Source: Microbacterium enclense (GTDB lineage Bacteria > Actinomycetota > Actinomycetes > Actinomycetales > Microbacteriaceae). From it: a stretch of DNA of 52,168 nt. The DNA is taken from contig NZ_RBZY01000027.1 of the NCBI RefSeq assembly GCF_004022425.1, forward strand, positions 1 through 52,168. The letters are read 5' to 3'. The notes under the pieces were generated by a model. It worked only from the letters and a program-made list of their open reading frames with translations. It was not told the origin of the DNA and did not search any database. This document shows, in pieces, positions 36,189 to 44,544 of the stretch (positions are counted from its first letter, which is position 1; the number at the start of each line of letters is the position of its first letter). The position numbers were made by a program, and so were the translations under genes.

Positions 36189-37685
36189 ATGACTAGCGAC
36201 TCCGAGAACGGATCGGATCTGCTCCCAAAAAACGCCCGGAATGTGGTCCGGTTCCTGCGCCGAGCCAGCGGTCTGGCGGCCCGAGTTCGAAAAGAAAAAT
36301 TCATGGAGGGTGGCCTCAGCGAGCTCATGGACTTGCAGGAGTCGATCTTCAAGTTGCAGGTAGACGTTCAGGCGGAGATATCCGAAGCAAAACGCGGTCT
36401 CTCGAAGGACGCCGCGAGCTTGCACTACGTCAGCGAGCTGCGGAGGCTCCGAAAACTCGCGCGGAAGCTGGGTGATGCCGCCGCGTGGACCGTTCTACTT
36501 CTAGATCGCCAAGTGATCCACTCACTTCGTGACAACCAGGCGGTTCCAATCCCTTCTCGGTTCGACAACCACCACCGAGCGATGTTCGATTTCGTCCACT
36601 CGATGATAAGCCGCGAATGGGGTATACCAATCGTGCACGACATCACGGACATTCTCCGGGTTGGGGATGTCACATACGTTCGGCCGACTGGGCATCAGGA
36701 TCCGCTGGCTCAGTACGCGACGATGGAGTTGAAGATTTCACCGGGCGTACCGGTCGAGGGGTCTGACGACAAGCTGCTCGAGTACTCCGTACAAGTCCAC
36801 TCCATCACGAAAGAGCCGATCGCGCAGCCAGCGCACGTCGTTACAACTGAACCGACTCCGGCTGCGGTGAGGCGGCAAGAGCTGCAAGCGCGACACAACA
36901 GTCCACGCATCGCGCGACAGCTCCAACGCATGCGAAACGCAGTGGATGGCCAAGCTGCTGAGTTCTACAAGATGAGCAAAGTCGGGGATGCGCACGTATT
37001 TACGGTGAGAACGGAGGGCGACCCGGAACCACATTGGAACCTGCTGCGCCGAGCTATGAGACAAGCGCGAAGTCAGGGAAACGCCTCATTCTCGCTAGGG
37101 GGTTTTGTCTCCTACACGGTCGTCTACAACGCTGCGGGACTGACTGAAACCGACTTTCAGCCAGAGTCGATGGTGGCCAGTATCAAGGAGATCATGCCCA
37201 GCGCGAGGCGTACAGGAAGAGACAACCTCACCGTGCAGCTCGTGTCCGAGCCGCGTGACGACGACAAGCACTTGCCACACGTTGTCCTTCCGATGTTCCT
37301 CTGGGCTGTTCCGCGTCGAGCGATAGACGACATGATCCGTTTCCGGATGGTCGTCACTGCTGCCTGGAACATGGGGGCGCTCGCGGAACTGATCGAAGCC
37401 GAGGGCATGGAGGTCCGTCCGAGTCCTACCGGAACTGACCCTCGGAATTATGGAGTCGTCGTGCCACTCAAGTGGGCGGACGGCGCGGGTGAATACCATC
37501 TCGGGGTTCCGTGGGACGACGTGATGCTCGCCGTGCGCGAGTTCCGCGGACCTGAGGCGGTACTGGCTCGGCTCCGCGCCGCTCGGGACATGACCGAGCA
37601 TGTGAGCCTTACCGAGTTCATCGAGCAGTCGGATACGGTCGGGGGCGGTGGGAACACGTCTGAGAACGTCAACGATGCCGGTTGA
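36189..37685 (+). CDS. Unknown 498-residue cargo protein
   Basis: Not recognised. It begins with a helical region (residues 1-110, MTSDSENG to LGDAAAWTVLLL) and has no signal peptide or membrane helix. Around residues 145-185, ILRVGDVTYVRP...ATMELK has an Asp followed by Glu-x-Lys, which could be a PD-(D/E)xK-like nuclease pattern, but spacing is not diagnostic. The C-terminal third looks alpha/beta. It is the largest gene between the two recombinase genes, where satellites often carry cargo such as anti-phage systems. Its role here is unknown. ATG at 36189 has GGGTCTG upstream, a weak site. Confidence 0.75.
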   Translation: MTSDSENGSDLLPKNARNVVRFLRRASGLAARVRKEKFMEGGLSELMDLQESIFKLQVDVQAEISEAKRGLSKDAASLHYVSELRRLRKLARKLGDAAAWTVLLLDRQVIHSLRDNQAVPIPSRFDNHHRAMFDFVHSMISREWGIPIVHDITDILRVGDVTYVRPTGHQDPLAQYATMELKISPGVPVEGSDDKLLEYSVQVHSITKEPIAQPAHVVTTEPTPAAVRRQELQARHNSPRIARQLQRMRNAVDGQAAEFYKMSKVGDAHVFTVRTEGDPEPHWNLLRRAMRQARSQGNASFSLGGFVSYTVVYNAAGLTETDFQPESMVASIKEIMPSARRTGRDNLTVQLVSEPRDDDKHLPHVVLPMFLWAVPRRAIDDMIRFRMVVTAAWNMGALAELIEAEGMEVRPSPTGTDPRNYGVVVPLKWADGAGEYHLGVPWDDVMLAVREFRGPEAVLARLRAARDMTEHVSLTEFIEQSDTVGGGGNTSENVNDAG

Positions 37686-37805
37686 CGATGCAACGAATGA
37701 CTACGCGACGCACGTCAAGCGCAATGCGCCACGCGCGCTTCTCGCGCTCCACCTCGGACGTCGCGATATCGCCTCGCGTGGTTCCTTCGATGTTGTGAGA
37801 TGCGC

Positions 37806-38474
37806 TCAGGATGCCCGCTGTACGGCTCTCTTCGCTGTGTCAGCCGTGTAATAGGCGTGCTGCACTGTGGACTGCGACCACAGCCCGCCTCGGGCGCTCG
37901 GAACGCCGTCCTGATTGAGTCGGTCCGCGATGGCTCGGAAAGTCAGTCCCCGCGTGCGAGCGCTCTTGATCCGCGTCACCACAGAACGAGGCACCTTCGA
38001 CGCCGCGCCGGGAATGATCCCGCGCTCGCGCTTCGCCACGGCCAGCGCCTGCTTGGTGCGGTCGCTGATCGTGTCGCCTTCCCACTCCGCGACGGCGATC
38101 AGGATGTGCGCCACGAGCCGGCCTGTCGGCGTGGTCATGTCGATTCCCACATCAAGGGCGACCAATCCCCACGGCTTCACCTTCTTGCCTCGCGGTCGCG
38201 TTGCGCGTCGAAGGATGTTCCCGAAGTCCACGACGGACCGAGACAGTCGGTCGAGCTTCGACACGACCAGCGCGTCAGCCTCGCCGCGGTCGAGGCGTGC
38301 AAGTGCGTCCGTGAGGCCGGGACGGTTCGCGTTCTTGCCCGTCTCGCCCTGATCGACGATCCACTCGACTTCCCAACCGCGACGTTCGGCCTCGCTCGCG
38401 ATGGCCCGTCTCTGCACCTCGATGCCGTAGTCCTGGTCGCGCGTCGACACGCGAAGGTACCCGATTACCTTCAT
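37806..38474 (-). CDS. Small serine recombinase (resolvase/invertase family)
   Basis: A 222-residue resolvase-type recombinase. The catalytic domain begins MKVIGYLRVSTRDQDYG (Ser of RVSTRDQ is the nucleophile) and includes SKLDRLSRSVVDF and GRLVAHILIAVAEWE. A C-terminal helix-turn-helix follows near 175-205. It could resolve multimers, invert DNA or assist excision. The large integrase has a different architecture, so this is a second, independent recombination activity. The 3' end is convergent with the 498-residue gene. Confidence 0.88.
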   Translation of the reverse strand: MKVIGYLRVSTRDQDYGIEVQRRAIASEAERRGWEVEWIVDQGETGKNANRPGLTDALARLDRGEADALVVSKLDRLSRSVVDFGNILRRATRPRGKKVKPWGLVALDVGIDMTTPTGRLVAHILIAVAEWEGDTISDRTKQALAVAKRERGIIPGAASKVPRSVVTRIKSARTRGLTFRAIADRLNQDGVPSARGGLWSQSTVQHAYYTADTAKRAVQRAS

Positions 38475-38500
38475 GAGCGACGTCCTGGCAATATCACCTC

Positions 38501-38986
38501 ATGCACGCAGATCAACTCGAACAGCTGCAGGAGATTGCAAAGCGCATCAATGCTGAGCTTCCATCCCTTCACGCGGGAACAGTGGTGCATCGAGACGCCC
38601 AGGGCGCGAAGGTATTCGGAATCCGCATGGAGATCATTTTCAGTCTCAGCGCGAGGATCGACAGCCAAGACCTCGTCGCCTGGCCCATTCGAAATGCCTG
38701 GTCCTGGCAGGTGATAGCCGACACGAGCCGGGGAGACGAGGTGGTCGCCGAGTCGCCTCGCCCGTTCTTGCCGCAGCGAACGGCCGTCGAGGCTTCGGTC
38801 GCCGAGCTCCTTGTGCACCAAGCTCTGATTACGGTCGTAACCCAGGCCTCTAGGCTTTCTTCGGAACCGCGCACGCCGTCGACCGATCAGCTCCAGCGAG
38901 ATCTGAATTCGCGGCACGTCGAAATCTCGAGCGCACTCTATGCCCTGCACGAAGCACGTATGCAAGCGGTGAGTGCGGCGAGATAG
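38501..38986 (+). CDS. Hypothetical protein
   Basis: A 161-residue protein beginning MHADQLEQLQEIAKRINAEL, with a beta-rich middle (VVHRDAQGAKVFGIRMEII) and a helical end. No family recognised. The divergent recombinase start is 26 bases away. A longer reading frame exists on the opposite strand (38471-39007); the plus strand is preferred because it gives a plausible domain pattern. The ribosome binding site is poor. Confidence 0.45.
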   Translation: MHADQLEQLQEIAKRINAELPSLHAGTVVHRDAQGAKVFGIRMEIIFSLSARIDSQDLVAWPIRNAWSWQVIADTSRGDEVVAESPRPFLPQRTAVEASVAELLVHQALITVVTQASRLSSEPRTPSTDQLQRDLNSRHVEISSALYALHEARMQAVSAAR

Positions 38987-38990
38987 CTCC

Positions 38991-39293
38991 TCAGGCATGA
39001 TCGCCATCGATTAGGCAGTACAGGTCGCCCTCCACATGCTGAACGACAGCCCCGCTCACCGGGTGCGCAGCGGTCCACAGGTAGTCACCCTCTTCGAAGT
39101 CCACGCTCCACCCCGCGCTCATCAGCGCCATCGCGAGCGTGTCGTCCGCTCCGCCAGGGAAGAACGCCTCTCCGCTGCTCGGTGGCTCGAACCGATCGAG
39201 GATGGTCTTCAACCCGGCAAAGGTGCTGGGCTTCTCCGCGCGCACCGTCGCCAGGGTGTGGTCGTACAGCTTCCAATAGCCATCGAGGCTCAT
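38991..39293 (-). CDS. Small hypothetical protein, possible element regulator target
   Basis: A 100-residue acidic protein starting MSLDGYWKLYDHTLATV and ending YCLIDGDHA. No family recognised. ATG at 39293 is preceded by GGAAAG. A 16-bp perfect palindrome lies 23 bases upstream, so it is probably regulated. It is the only gene reading leftward between the recombinase and the candidate origin. Confidence 0.6.
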   Translation of the reverse strand: MSLDGYWKLYDHTLATVRAEKPSTFAGLKTILDRFEPPSSGEAFFPGGADDTLAMALMSAGWSVDFEEGDYLWTAAHPVSGAVVQHVEGDLYCLIDGDHA

Positions 39294-39316
39294 AGTCTTT
39301 CCATCCTTGTGTACAG

Positions 39317-39332
39317 TCGAAGATATCTTCGA
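39317..39332. promoter_or_regulatory. 16-bp perfect palindrome, operator candidate
   Basis: TCGAAGATATCTTCGA is fully self-complementary and sits in an AT-rich stretch just upstream of the gene ending at 38991. It is a likely dimeric repressor site. Confidence 0.5.
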
Positions 39333-39584
39333 TATTCGGATAATCGACCACGTATGCCCCTGCGTCAACTTTCATTCCAACGAATGTGAGTCAAGCCTCG
39401 CGACGCGCCACGGAGAAAATCCCCAAACGCGCTCAGAACTTCCCATGGGACAGGACAGCCGATTCTCGTGAGACTTTCTTGTGTGAGCGAGAACAGAAAT
39501 TTCCCACAGAATCCCGCAGTAACCCCACGGCAGACAGCTGTTCCATGGGTGAGCTGCACCTTGGGTGGCGACAGCCTCAACCGG

Positions 39585-39695
39585 CCAATGGGTTACTGGG
39601 TTACTAGGAGTGACCGTTCATTGAAAGTTTGAAATATCGCCCTTATATCGACTTTGGAAAAAGGTGATAACCCCAGTAACCTAGTAACCCATTGG
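39585..39695. other. Candidate replication origin: inverted GGTTACT iterons around an AT-rich core
   Basis: CCAATGGGTTACTGGGTTAC with its continuation (39585-39608) is mirrored by CCCCAGTAACCTAGTAACCC with its continuation (39671-39695). Each arm holds two GGTTACT units. Between them, 39609-39670 is A/T-rich with homopolymer runs. A further AGTAACCCC lies at 39517-39525. The stretch 39294-39747 has no gene I can support and borders the primase-helicase gene. Confidence 0.5.
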
Positions 39696-39747
39696 GCCGC
39701 GAAGAGGGCGCAAGCCAAGCCCACGCCCTCCCGCGAAACGTTCTAGG

Positions 39748-41175
39748 TCACTCATCCTGCGTTTTGAGTCGAATGCCTGTGAAGTAGGAGCGGTTCTTGG
39801 CTCCCTTCTTGGTCCCAATGGCGCGGCTGTACTGGCGGACCACTCGCGAGAAGTCGTTCCGTTCGTACTCGGGCGCTTCGTCGCGAGCCTTGTCCAGCCC
39901 CAGTCGCCAGGAGTTGTACCGGCTTCGCAGTTCACCTTGGAGCTCGGCGGCACCGTCTTGGAGCACGCAGTGTTCGTCGATGAAGTGGGCGATGTAGTCC
40001 ACATCGGAGCGCTGGTCCTCGGTGAACAGCAGCACGCTCTGAGGCGGGTCGAGTTGCCACCCGCGCGAGAGGTAGTCGTGCCAGCCCTTGATCGCCCAGA
40101 GCAAGATCCCGTTGACCTCTGTGCGCAGCTTTTCCTTCAGGTGCTTGTCGCGGCGCTCGGGCGGAATGTAGGTGTTGAACTCCACGACGTGGATTCGCTC
40201 CCAGGCCGCGTGTTCGTCGCCGCTGATCTTTGGCATCCAGTTGGTCACCAGTATCGGCGTGTGCGACGGCTCGAAGGTCACGGGGTTGCCGTGCATCCAT
40301 CTCGCGGTCACGGGGTCGCCACCGGTGAGGCGCTTCATGGTCGCGGCGTTCATCCGGCGACCTCTCTGGGTCTCGGTGACGACCACCCAGCGCTTGCCGA
40401 GCAGCGCCATTTGGCCGACAGGATGCGCTCCCTCCTTGTGCATGAACAACTCAGGGTCAGCCTGACCCGCGTAGTCGCCTTCCAGGTACTGGATCGCCTC
40501 ATAGAAGGTGCCCTTACCGTTGCGTCCGTCGCCAACGAGGATCGGTAGCGCGTGTTCGCGCACCTGCCCGGACAGGCTCACGCCCACGTAGCGCTGTAGA
40601 AACTCCCGGACTTCCGGGTCTGGCAGGACCTCCTCGATGAATGAGTCCCACCGTTCCGAGGTCGCGTCTTCGTGGTACTCGGCGTTCGCAACCTTCGTGA
40701 TGAGGTCAGCCGGATCGTGCGGCTTCATGGTGAACGACCTCAGATCGTACGTACCGTTCTGAAGGTTGAGCAGCATCCGGTCATTGTCGAGGTCCTTCGC
40801 GGAGCGCTTGAATTCAGGCAGCCTCGCGGCCTGGCGAAGCACGCCCTCGGTCCCTGAGGCTGATTGAGCGCTCCGAATGTCCTGCTGTAGGCCGGTGTCG
40901 TTGATCGCCTCGGACCACGCGCCTTCGAGCATCTGCCACAGCGAGTTATGGACTTCACCGCCCTCAGCGAGTTCCCAATGCGTTCCGGTCCAGTGCATCC
41001 AGCCCTCGTGGCGACCCGCCGCGCTGATGCCGGGTACGTAGATGAACTCGCCCGCGAACTGAGCGGCGAACCGGTAGGCGAGGCGAAGGTGCGACCTCGA
41101 GGTCTGGTCCTTGCTTCGCTGAAGATCGGCCAGGCTTGTCGTGGGCTGGTCGTCGGGGTCAGTCTGGTCGCTCAC
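39748..41175 (-). CDS. Phage/plasmid primase-helicase, P4/D5 family
   Basis: A 475-residue protein with the D5-like N-terminal region (about 50-190) and an SF3-type helicase ATPase. Walker A is GDGRNGKGTF near residue 215; Walker B and the sensor region follow around VVVTETQ and TPILVTNWMPKI, and a C-terminal winged-helix-like part ends the protein. It should unwind and help prime element DNA after induction. ATG at 41175 overlaps the prim-pol stop by four bases. Confidence 0.9.
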   Translation of the reverse strand: MSDQTDPDDQPTTSLADLQRSKDQTSRSHLRLAYRFAAQFAGEFIYVPGISAAGRHEGWMHWTGTHWELAEGGEVHNSLWQMLEGAWSEAINDTGLQQDIRSAQSASGTEGVLRQAARLPEFKRSAKDLDNDRMLLNLQNGTYDLRSFTMKPHDPADLITKVANAEYHEDATSERWDSFIEEVLPDPEVREFLQRYVGVSLSGQVREHALPILVGDGRNGKGTFYEAIQYLEGDYAGQADPELFMHKEGAHPVGQMALLGKRWVVVTETQRGRRMNAATMKRLTGGDPVTARWMHGNPVTFEPSHTPILVTNWMPKISGDEHAAWERIHVVEFNTYIPPERRDKHLKEKLRTEVNGILLWAIKGWHDYLSRGWQLDPPQSVLLFTEDQRSDVDYIAHFIDEHCVLQDGAAELQGELRSRYNSWRLGLDKARDEAPEYERNDFSRVVRQYSRAIGTKKGAKNRSYFTGIRLKTQDE

Positions 41176-42041
41176 GCGGCACCTCCGTGCAGTCGGATGA
41201 ATGTGTCTTCTTCGTCCTTCTTGCGACCGATGAACTTGTGAGCCTCAGCGATCTTGCGCTTCGCCTGCGACCAGGGGAAGGTGTCGTGGCCTGCAGTCGC
41301 GCGCCAACAGTCAGCGATCGCGGCCTCAACGAACTCTGGGTCGCCCCAGTGGAGTCGCCAAAGCGAGCAGGCGAGGTGGTAGCACTCGATGTCGCGGCTT
41401 CCGGGGGTGAACCCGTCCCGGAGGTATCGAGGGAGGTCAGTGCTCGGAGACGTGACGGTCCTTGTTCGACCTGTTGGGCCTGACGATCCTCGGCTAATGA
41501 GGTCGAGCAGTGGGCGCGTCGGGACGGCCGGCCGAATGTCGGTGTGCACTGCGTATTGGCGACCGCTCACGTGGTTTGACCCCGGCAGCAGCACGTATCC
41601 ACCCGTGCCGCGAACGTCAACGCCGGGCAGTACACCCCCTCGGTTCCTGATGTTGCCTTCCACGAGGAAGTACAGGTGCCATCCGTCGCCGCCTGTGTAG
41701 ACGGTCAGCGTGCGCGGAATGTCAACGCCACGTTCAGCGCGCCATGCGTTGATGCTCGCGACACCGTCCGAGTCGTGTTGGTCGATGTCCAGCACCCAGA
41801 CACCCGACGCTTCGCCGGTCGCGAGACCCCAGTTGCAGCCGGGGTACGAGTGGAACCACTCGAAGATCTGGCGAGGGTCTGCGGTCGCGCGCTTCTCCCA
41901 CTCGCGGATCATCGGGTGCTTGCCGGGACTGTCGCAGGCTCGGCCCTTGCGGCATACGCATTGACCGTTGGCGATCTTGAAGACGGGGAAAATCCTCCAT
42001 CCGCGCTCAACGTACGGTGTGAGGTTGTCGAGGGTAATCAC
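41172..42041 (-). CDS. Bifunctional DNA primase/polymerase (prim-pol)
   Basis: A 289-residue prim-pol. The fold starts LTPYVERGWRIFPVF; the acidic catalytic motif is seen in VWVLDIDQHDSDG, and GGDGWHLYF and PGVDVRGTGGYVLLPGS are typical. It has conserved Cys/His near the N-terminus (CVCRKGRACDSPGKHP). GTG at 42041 is preferred over the upstream ATG at 42110, because the GTG overlaps the preceding microgene's stop (GTGA) and the extra residues look untranslated. It pairs with the helicase for element replication. Confidence 0.88.
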   Translation of the reverse strand: MITLDNLTPYVERGWRIFPVFKIANGQCVCRKGRACDSPGKHPMIREWEKRATADPRQIFEWFHSYPGCNWGLATGEASGVWVLDIDQHDSDGVASINAWRAERGVDIPRTLTVYTGGDGWHLYFLVEGNIRNRGGVLPGVDVRGTGGYVLLPGSNHVSGRQYAVHTDIRPAVPTRPLLDLISRGSSGPTGRTRTVTSPSTDLPRYLRDGFTPGSRDIECYHLACSLWRLHWGDPEFVEAAIADCWRATAGHDTFPWSQAKRKIAEAHKFIGRKKDEEDTFIRLHGGAA

Positions 42042-42217
42042 CGCACCATCACCGCCGCCCACGCGATTACGACGCTCTGGCCTGCGAGGATCGCCGCGAG
42101 AGGCATCCATCGACGGATTGAAAAGACCCGATCAGGTGTATTATTGCTGTGCTGGTCCTTGTGCAGCTTGGGGTCGCTCTTGTAGGGGGCGGCCCCTCTT
42201 GCATGTTCAGGAAGCAT
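42038..42217 (-). CDS. Microprotein with C-terminal membrane helix
   Basis: A 59-residue protein. It has a polar N-terminal half (MLPEHARGAAPYKSDPKLH) and a hydrophobic tail (MPLAAILAGQSVVIAWAAVM) long enough to span a membrane. GGAGG lies seven bases before the ATG at 42217, an excellent site. Its stop overlaps the prim-pol GTG. No family recognised. It could be a holin-like or signalling microprotein, but that is speculation. Confidence 0.6.
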   Translation of the reverse strand: MLPEHARGAAPYKSDPKLHKDQHSNNTPDRVFSIRRWMPLAAILAGQSVVIAWAAVMVR

Positions 42218-42338
42218 CGTCAGCCTCCGATCCCGAGAGTGTGCCGTCAGCGAGCATCCGATCCCGGATGCGGTCGAGGATCGACACCACGCGGGTGGCT
42301 GTCTCGCCGGAGTTCGTGTCGCGTGCCACGTCACTCAC
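42207..42338 (-). CDS. 43-residue microprotein
   Basis: Starts at GTG 42338 overlapping the end of the XRE gene, and its own end overlaps the next gene's ATG. The sequence is mostly helical (TATRVVSILDRIRDRMLADG). No family recognised. Because overlaps on both sides are typical of this operon, I keep it at moderate confidence. Confidence 0.5.
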   Translation of the reverse strand: MSDVARDTNSGETATRVVSILDRIRDRMLADGTLSGSEADDAS

Positions 42339-42642
42339 CCGCCTCGGCAGCAACCTGCGCGTGCAGTCGGTCGAGGTCCGCGCGCAACGCAGCGCCGCCG
42401 CGAGGCGCGGGCCAGGGGCCGTTGCGATAGGCGAGCATCTCAGGCTCGAAGAGAACCTCGACGGGCAGGCCGAACAACTTTTCCAGCGCGACAATTTCGT
42501 CCGGGCTGGGGTACGCGCCACCTCGACAGAGGTTCTTGATGCGGGTCGAATCTGTGCCCAGCGCCTTGGCGACGAGAGCGGGCGTCAGATCGTGAAACGG
42601 AATGAACTTGGCGAGCTGCTGTCGCCGGTGTGGGAGTGCCAC
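42331..42642 (-). CDS. XRE-family DNA-binding regulator of the element
   Basis: A 103-residue protein with a helix-turn-helix of XRE type (about residues 18-55, LTPALVAKALGTDSTRIKNL then AYPSPDEIVALEKLF). It is the first gene of the five-gene replication operon, and probably controls induction. A GGATAG-TTAC-CTATCC inverted repeat lies 13 bases upstream of its ATG, a natural autorepression site. Confidence 0.78.
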   Translation of the reverse strand: MALPHRRQQLAKFIPFHDLTPALVAKALGTDSTRIKNLCRGGAYPSPDEIVALEKLFGLPVEVLFEPEMLAYRNGPWPAPRGGAALRADLDRLHAQVAAEAGE

Positions 42643-42655
42643 GAGAACCGTCCAG

Positions 42656-42671
42656 GGATAGTTACCTATCC
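42656..42671. promoter_or_regulatory. Inverted repeat operator candidate upstream of XRE gene
   Basis: GGATAG (42656-42661) and CTATCC (42666-42671) flank TTAC. The spacing before the XRE start would let a bound dimer block translation or transcription. Confidence 0.5.
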
Positions 42672-42766
42672 GCGGTGCTTCGGTCCCCGGCGTGCTTGCA
42701 TCCCGGGCAGTTGAACCTCGCGCTGCTCTGAGTCAGCCGTCCAATGCGGGTCGAGGCGCGATGCGC

Positions 42767-42801
42767 TGTATCGACAAGTCAATTGTAACACCTGAGGATT
42801 T
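42767..42801 (-). promoter_or_regulatory. Promoter/operator motif A, shared with capsid operon
   Basis: TGTATCGACA, an 18-base stretch ending CACCTG, then GGATTT, also found at 46009. On the minus strand it contains TACAAT, a good -10 box, followed downstream by TGTCGATACA. It lies about 125 bases upstream of the XRE gene. Confidence 0.55.
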
Positions 42802-42894
42802 GAACTTAGAACACTTCTTCGAATGCGATCTAGGGCTTGCTGGGGGTGGGTGATATCGCACCTCGACCGCGCATCGAAAGCGCCTCAGATCGAC

Positions 42895-43125
42895 TCAGGA
42901 CACTTTGGGCGAGCTGTTTTCGGCGTCGAGGGCAATGTTCGCGTCGCGAACGTGCAGCCGCGCTCCGAAGGCAGTCTCGAACCAGACGCAGTTGCATTCG
43001 GTGTCGCGCCCGTGATAGGCCGTGGGGCAGCCAGGCGCTATCGCGATGTAAGCCGTAGATCGCCCACCGAAAGATCCGTACACGTTGAGGAAGAATCGCC
43101 AGCGCGTCTGATCGTCGCTAGGCAT
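42895..43125 (-). CDS. Small hypothetical protein, capsid operon
   Basis: A 76-residue protein (starts MPSDDQTRWRFFLNVYG) with a Cys-containing middle (GRDTECNCVWFETAFG). The ATG at 43125 overlaps the stop of the 52-residue gene before it, so the shorter start is preferred over 43164. No family recognised. Last gene of the capsid-side operon. Confidence 0.55.
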   Translation of the reverse strand: MPSDDQTRWRFFLNVYGSFGGRSTAYIAIAPGCPTAYHGRDTECNCVWFETAFGARLHVRDANIALDAENSSPKVS

Positions 43126-43276
43126 GACCGTCGCTCTCGCGCTCGCTCCGGCCCTTGACGACATGTACCCACTTCTGAGAAGCCGGTCCGGTCAGGTCGC
43201 CGGGTTCGGGGTTCCTCTTAGGGGGCGTCGTGAACTCGCTTTCTTGTGGCTCGCGTGTACGTCCTGGCTGTTCCAT
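43118..43276 (-). CDS. 52-residue microprotein in capsid operon
   Basis: A highly charged microprotein (MEQPGRTREPQESEFTTPPK start, ending ERESDGHA). GGAG lies five bases before the ATG at 43276, two bases after the upstream stop, and its end overlaps the next gene. The coupling on both sides supports translation. No family recognised. Confidence 0.5.
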   Translation of the reverse strand: MEQPGRTREPQESEFTTPPKRNPEPGDLTGPASQKWVHVVKGRSERESDGHA

Positions 43277-43278
43277 CG

Positions 43279-44034
43279 TCACTCCAAGGGGTCTTCGATC
43301 CGTCTACGCGGCGGCTCGGCCGAGCCAATCCGGTGCGCTTCCCGGCGCTCGCCGATCTGCGGCAGAGCTGCGCGCGCCCGGTCCCGCGCCTGTTCCTCGA
43401 ACGCAACGCGGCGACGCTCCGTCTCTTCGCGTTCATACCGCGCTAGAGCTTCCGCTTCGTCCTCAACAACTTCGGCATCCACGTAGGACTGTTCGAGGGC
43501 GCGGCGATGGGCGGGGTCGAGCGTGTCCGCGATCTCATCCGGCAGGCCGCGAGCAATCTGAACATTCGTGGGGTCTGCGAAGACGTGCTGCATGGTGACT
43601 TCCCAAGGCTTGAGCGAGACCTCGAGCTTGCGCTCCTTCGGCAGACTGCGGTCAAGCACCATTGAGATAGCGCGCAGCCGGTCGCTCTCGGACGTCGCCG
43701 GATCGAGGGCAATCGCTCGGAGTTCCCACAGCACCGGCTCGACCATGCGGTCGAGCAACTGCTGCGCCTTTTCCGCCGACGCCTCGTTGGCACCGTGGTA
43801 GCGGCAGGTGCGCTGCGCCAAGAGAGGCGGGTTCTTGCACTGGGTTCCATCTCCGTGACGACCGATGCAGCGTCGCTCCATCGCGTCGAGATTGCGCGGG
43901 CCAGCGCCGCCGTCAGGCATGAAGTGTCTGTTGCAGAAGTCGCTGCCAGGGCGCGCCCACAGTTTGCAAGGCTGTCCCTCGCGTCCGCGCTTGTCATTCG
44001 TGATGGTGCCCTGGCACCTGCGCTTCTCGCTCAC
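43279..44034 (-). CDS. Zinc-finger phage protein, possibly small-terminase-like
   Basis: A 251-residue protein with two Cys/His clusters near the N-terminus: CQGT...CKLWARPGSDFCNRHF and CIGRHGDGTQCKN...CRYHG. The helical middle (KAQQLLDRMVEPVLWELR) and a charged C-terminal coil follow. C-x-x-HG motifs of this kind occur in phage packaging-region proteins, so a DNA-recognition role is plausible but not shown. GTG at 44034 overlaps the preceding stop (GTGA); an upstream in-frame ATG at 44046 lies inside the previous gene. Confidence 0.6.
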   Translation of the reverse strand: MSEKRRCQGTITNDKRGREGQPCKLWARPGSDFCNRHFMPDGGAGPRNLDAMERRCIGRHGDGTQCKNPPLLAQRTCRYHGANEASAEKAQQLLDRMVEPVLWELRAIALDPATSESDRLRAISMVLDRSLPKERKLEVSLKPWEVTMQHVFADPTNVQIARGLPDEIADTLDPAHRRALEQSYVDAEVVEDEAEALARYEREETERRRVAFEEQARDRARAALPQIGERREAHRIGSAEPPRRRIEDPLE

Positions 44035-44507
44035 CTGACCCACCATTCCGGCACGAGGTCCTTGGCGACTGAGGCGATCCGCACCATGCAGTCGGCGCAG
44101 AAGGCGAACTCGACTACGAATCGGCCACGGGGGATGTAGAACGTTGCCTGGGCACGCTTGCGCTCGAACGGCTCGAAGCCTGTGCACCGGTGGCAGGAGG
44201 ACATCGGCAGGTGGTCCTCTGAGTCGAGGCCCGCGACGGGCGCGCCGTTGAGGTCCGAGACGTATCGCCACGGGCGTCGGACGATGAGAGAGCCGTCAAC
44301 ATCGGCGGTGCTGATGCTATTGCTTTCGACGGCGATTGCGCGAGAGGGATCGGGAGCGGGCTTGAAGCCCTCGTCTGTCGTAGCCGAGATCATCGCCTGG
44401 GCGATCCAGGGATCGAGGTCGGCGAGCCAGCGGTTGTCCGCGCCTCGGCAGAATGCAACTGCCTCGCACATCGCGGTGTTCTCAGCGTCGATGGTGGCGA
44501 TGTTCAT
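44031..44507 (-). CDS. CxxC zinc-ribbon hypothetical protein, capsid operon
   Basis: A 158-residue protein (MNIATIDAENTAMCEAV start) with two CxxC pairs, CHRC and CADC, separated by about 35 residues, which should bind zinc. Its end reads DLVPEWWVR. ATG at 44507 has GAGGAACC upstream. No family recognised. It sits between the capsid gene and the zinc-finger gene, after three hairpins. Confidence 0.6.
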   Translation of the reverse strand: MNIATIDAENTAMCEAVAFCRGADNRWLADLDPWIAQAMISATTDEGFKPAPDPSRAIAVESNSISTADVDGSLIVRRPWRYVSDLNGAPVAGLDSEDHLPMSSCHRCTGFEPFERKRAQATFYIPRGRFVVEFAFCADCMVRIASVAKDLVPEWWVR

Positions 44508-44544
44508 GATGGGTTCCTCTTTCCGTCCTCTTTCGGGTGCAGCC

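Noticed and set aside
37675..37851. 58-residue ORF overlapping the end of the 498-residue gene
   Set aside because: Weak ribosome site, overlaps the convergent recombinase end, no protein-like pattern.
38471..39007. 178-residue minus-strand ORF
   Set aside because: Overlaps the plus-strand ORF 38501-38986 and would run across the recombinase start; the plus strand has a more protein-like pattern. Not fully settled.
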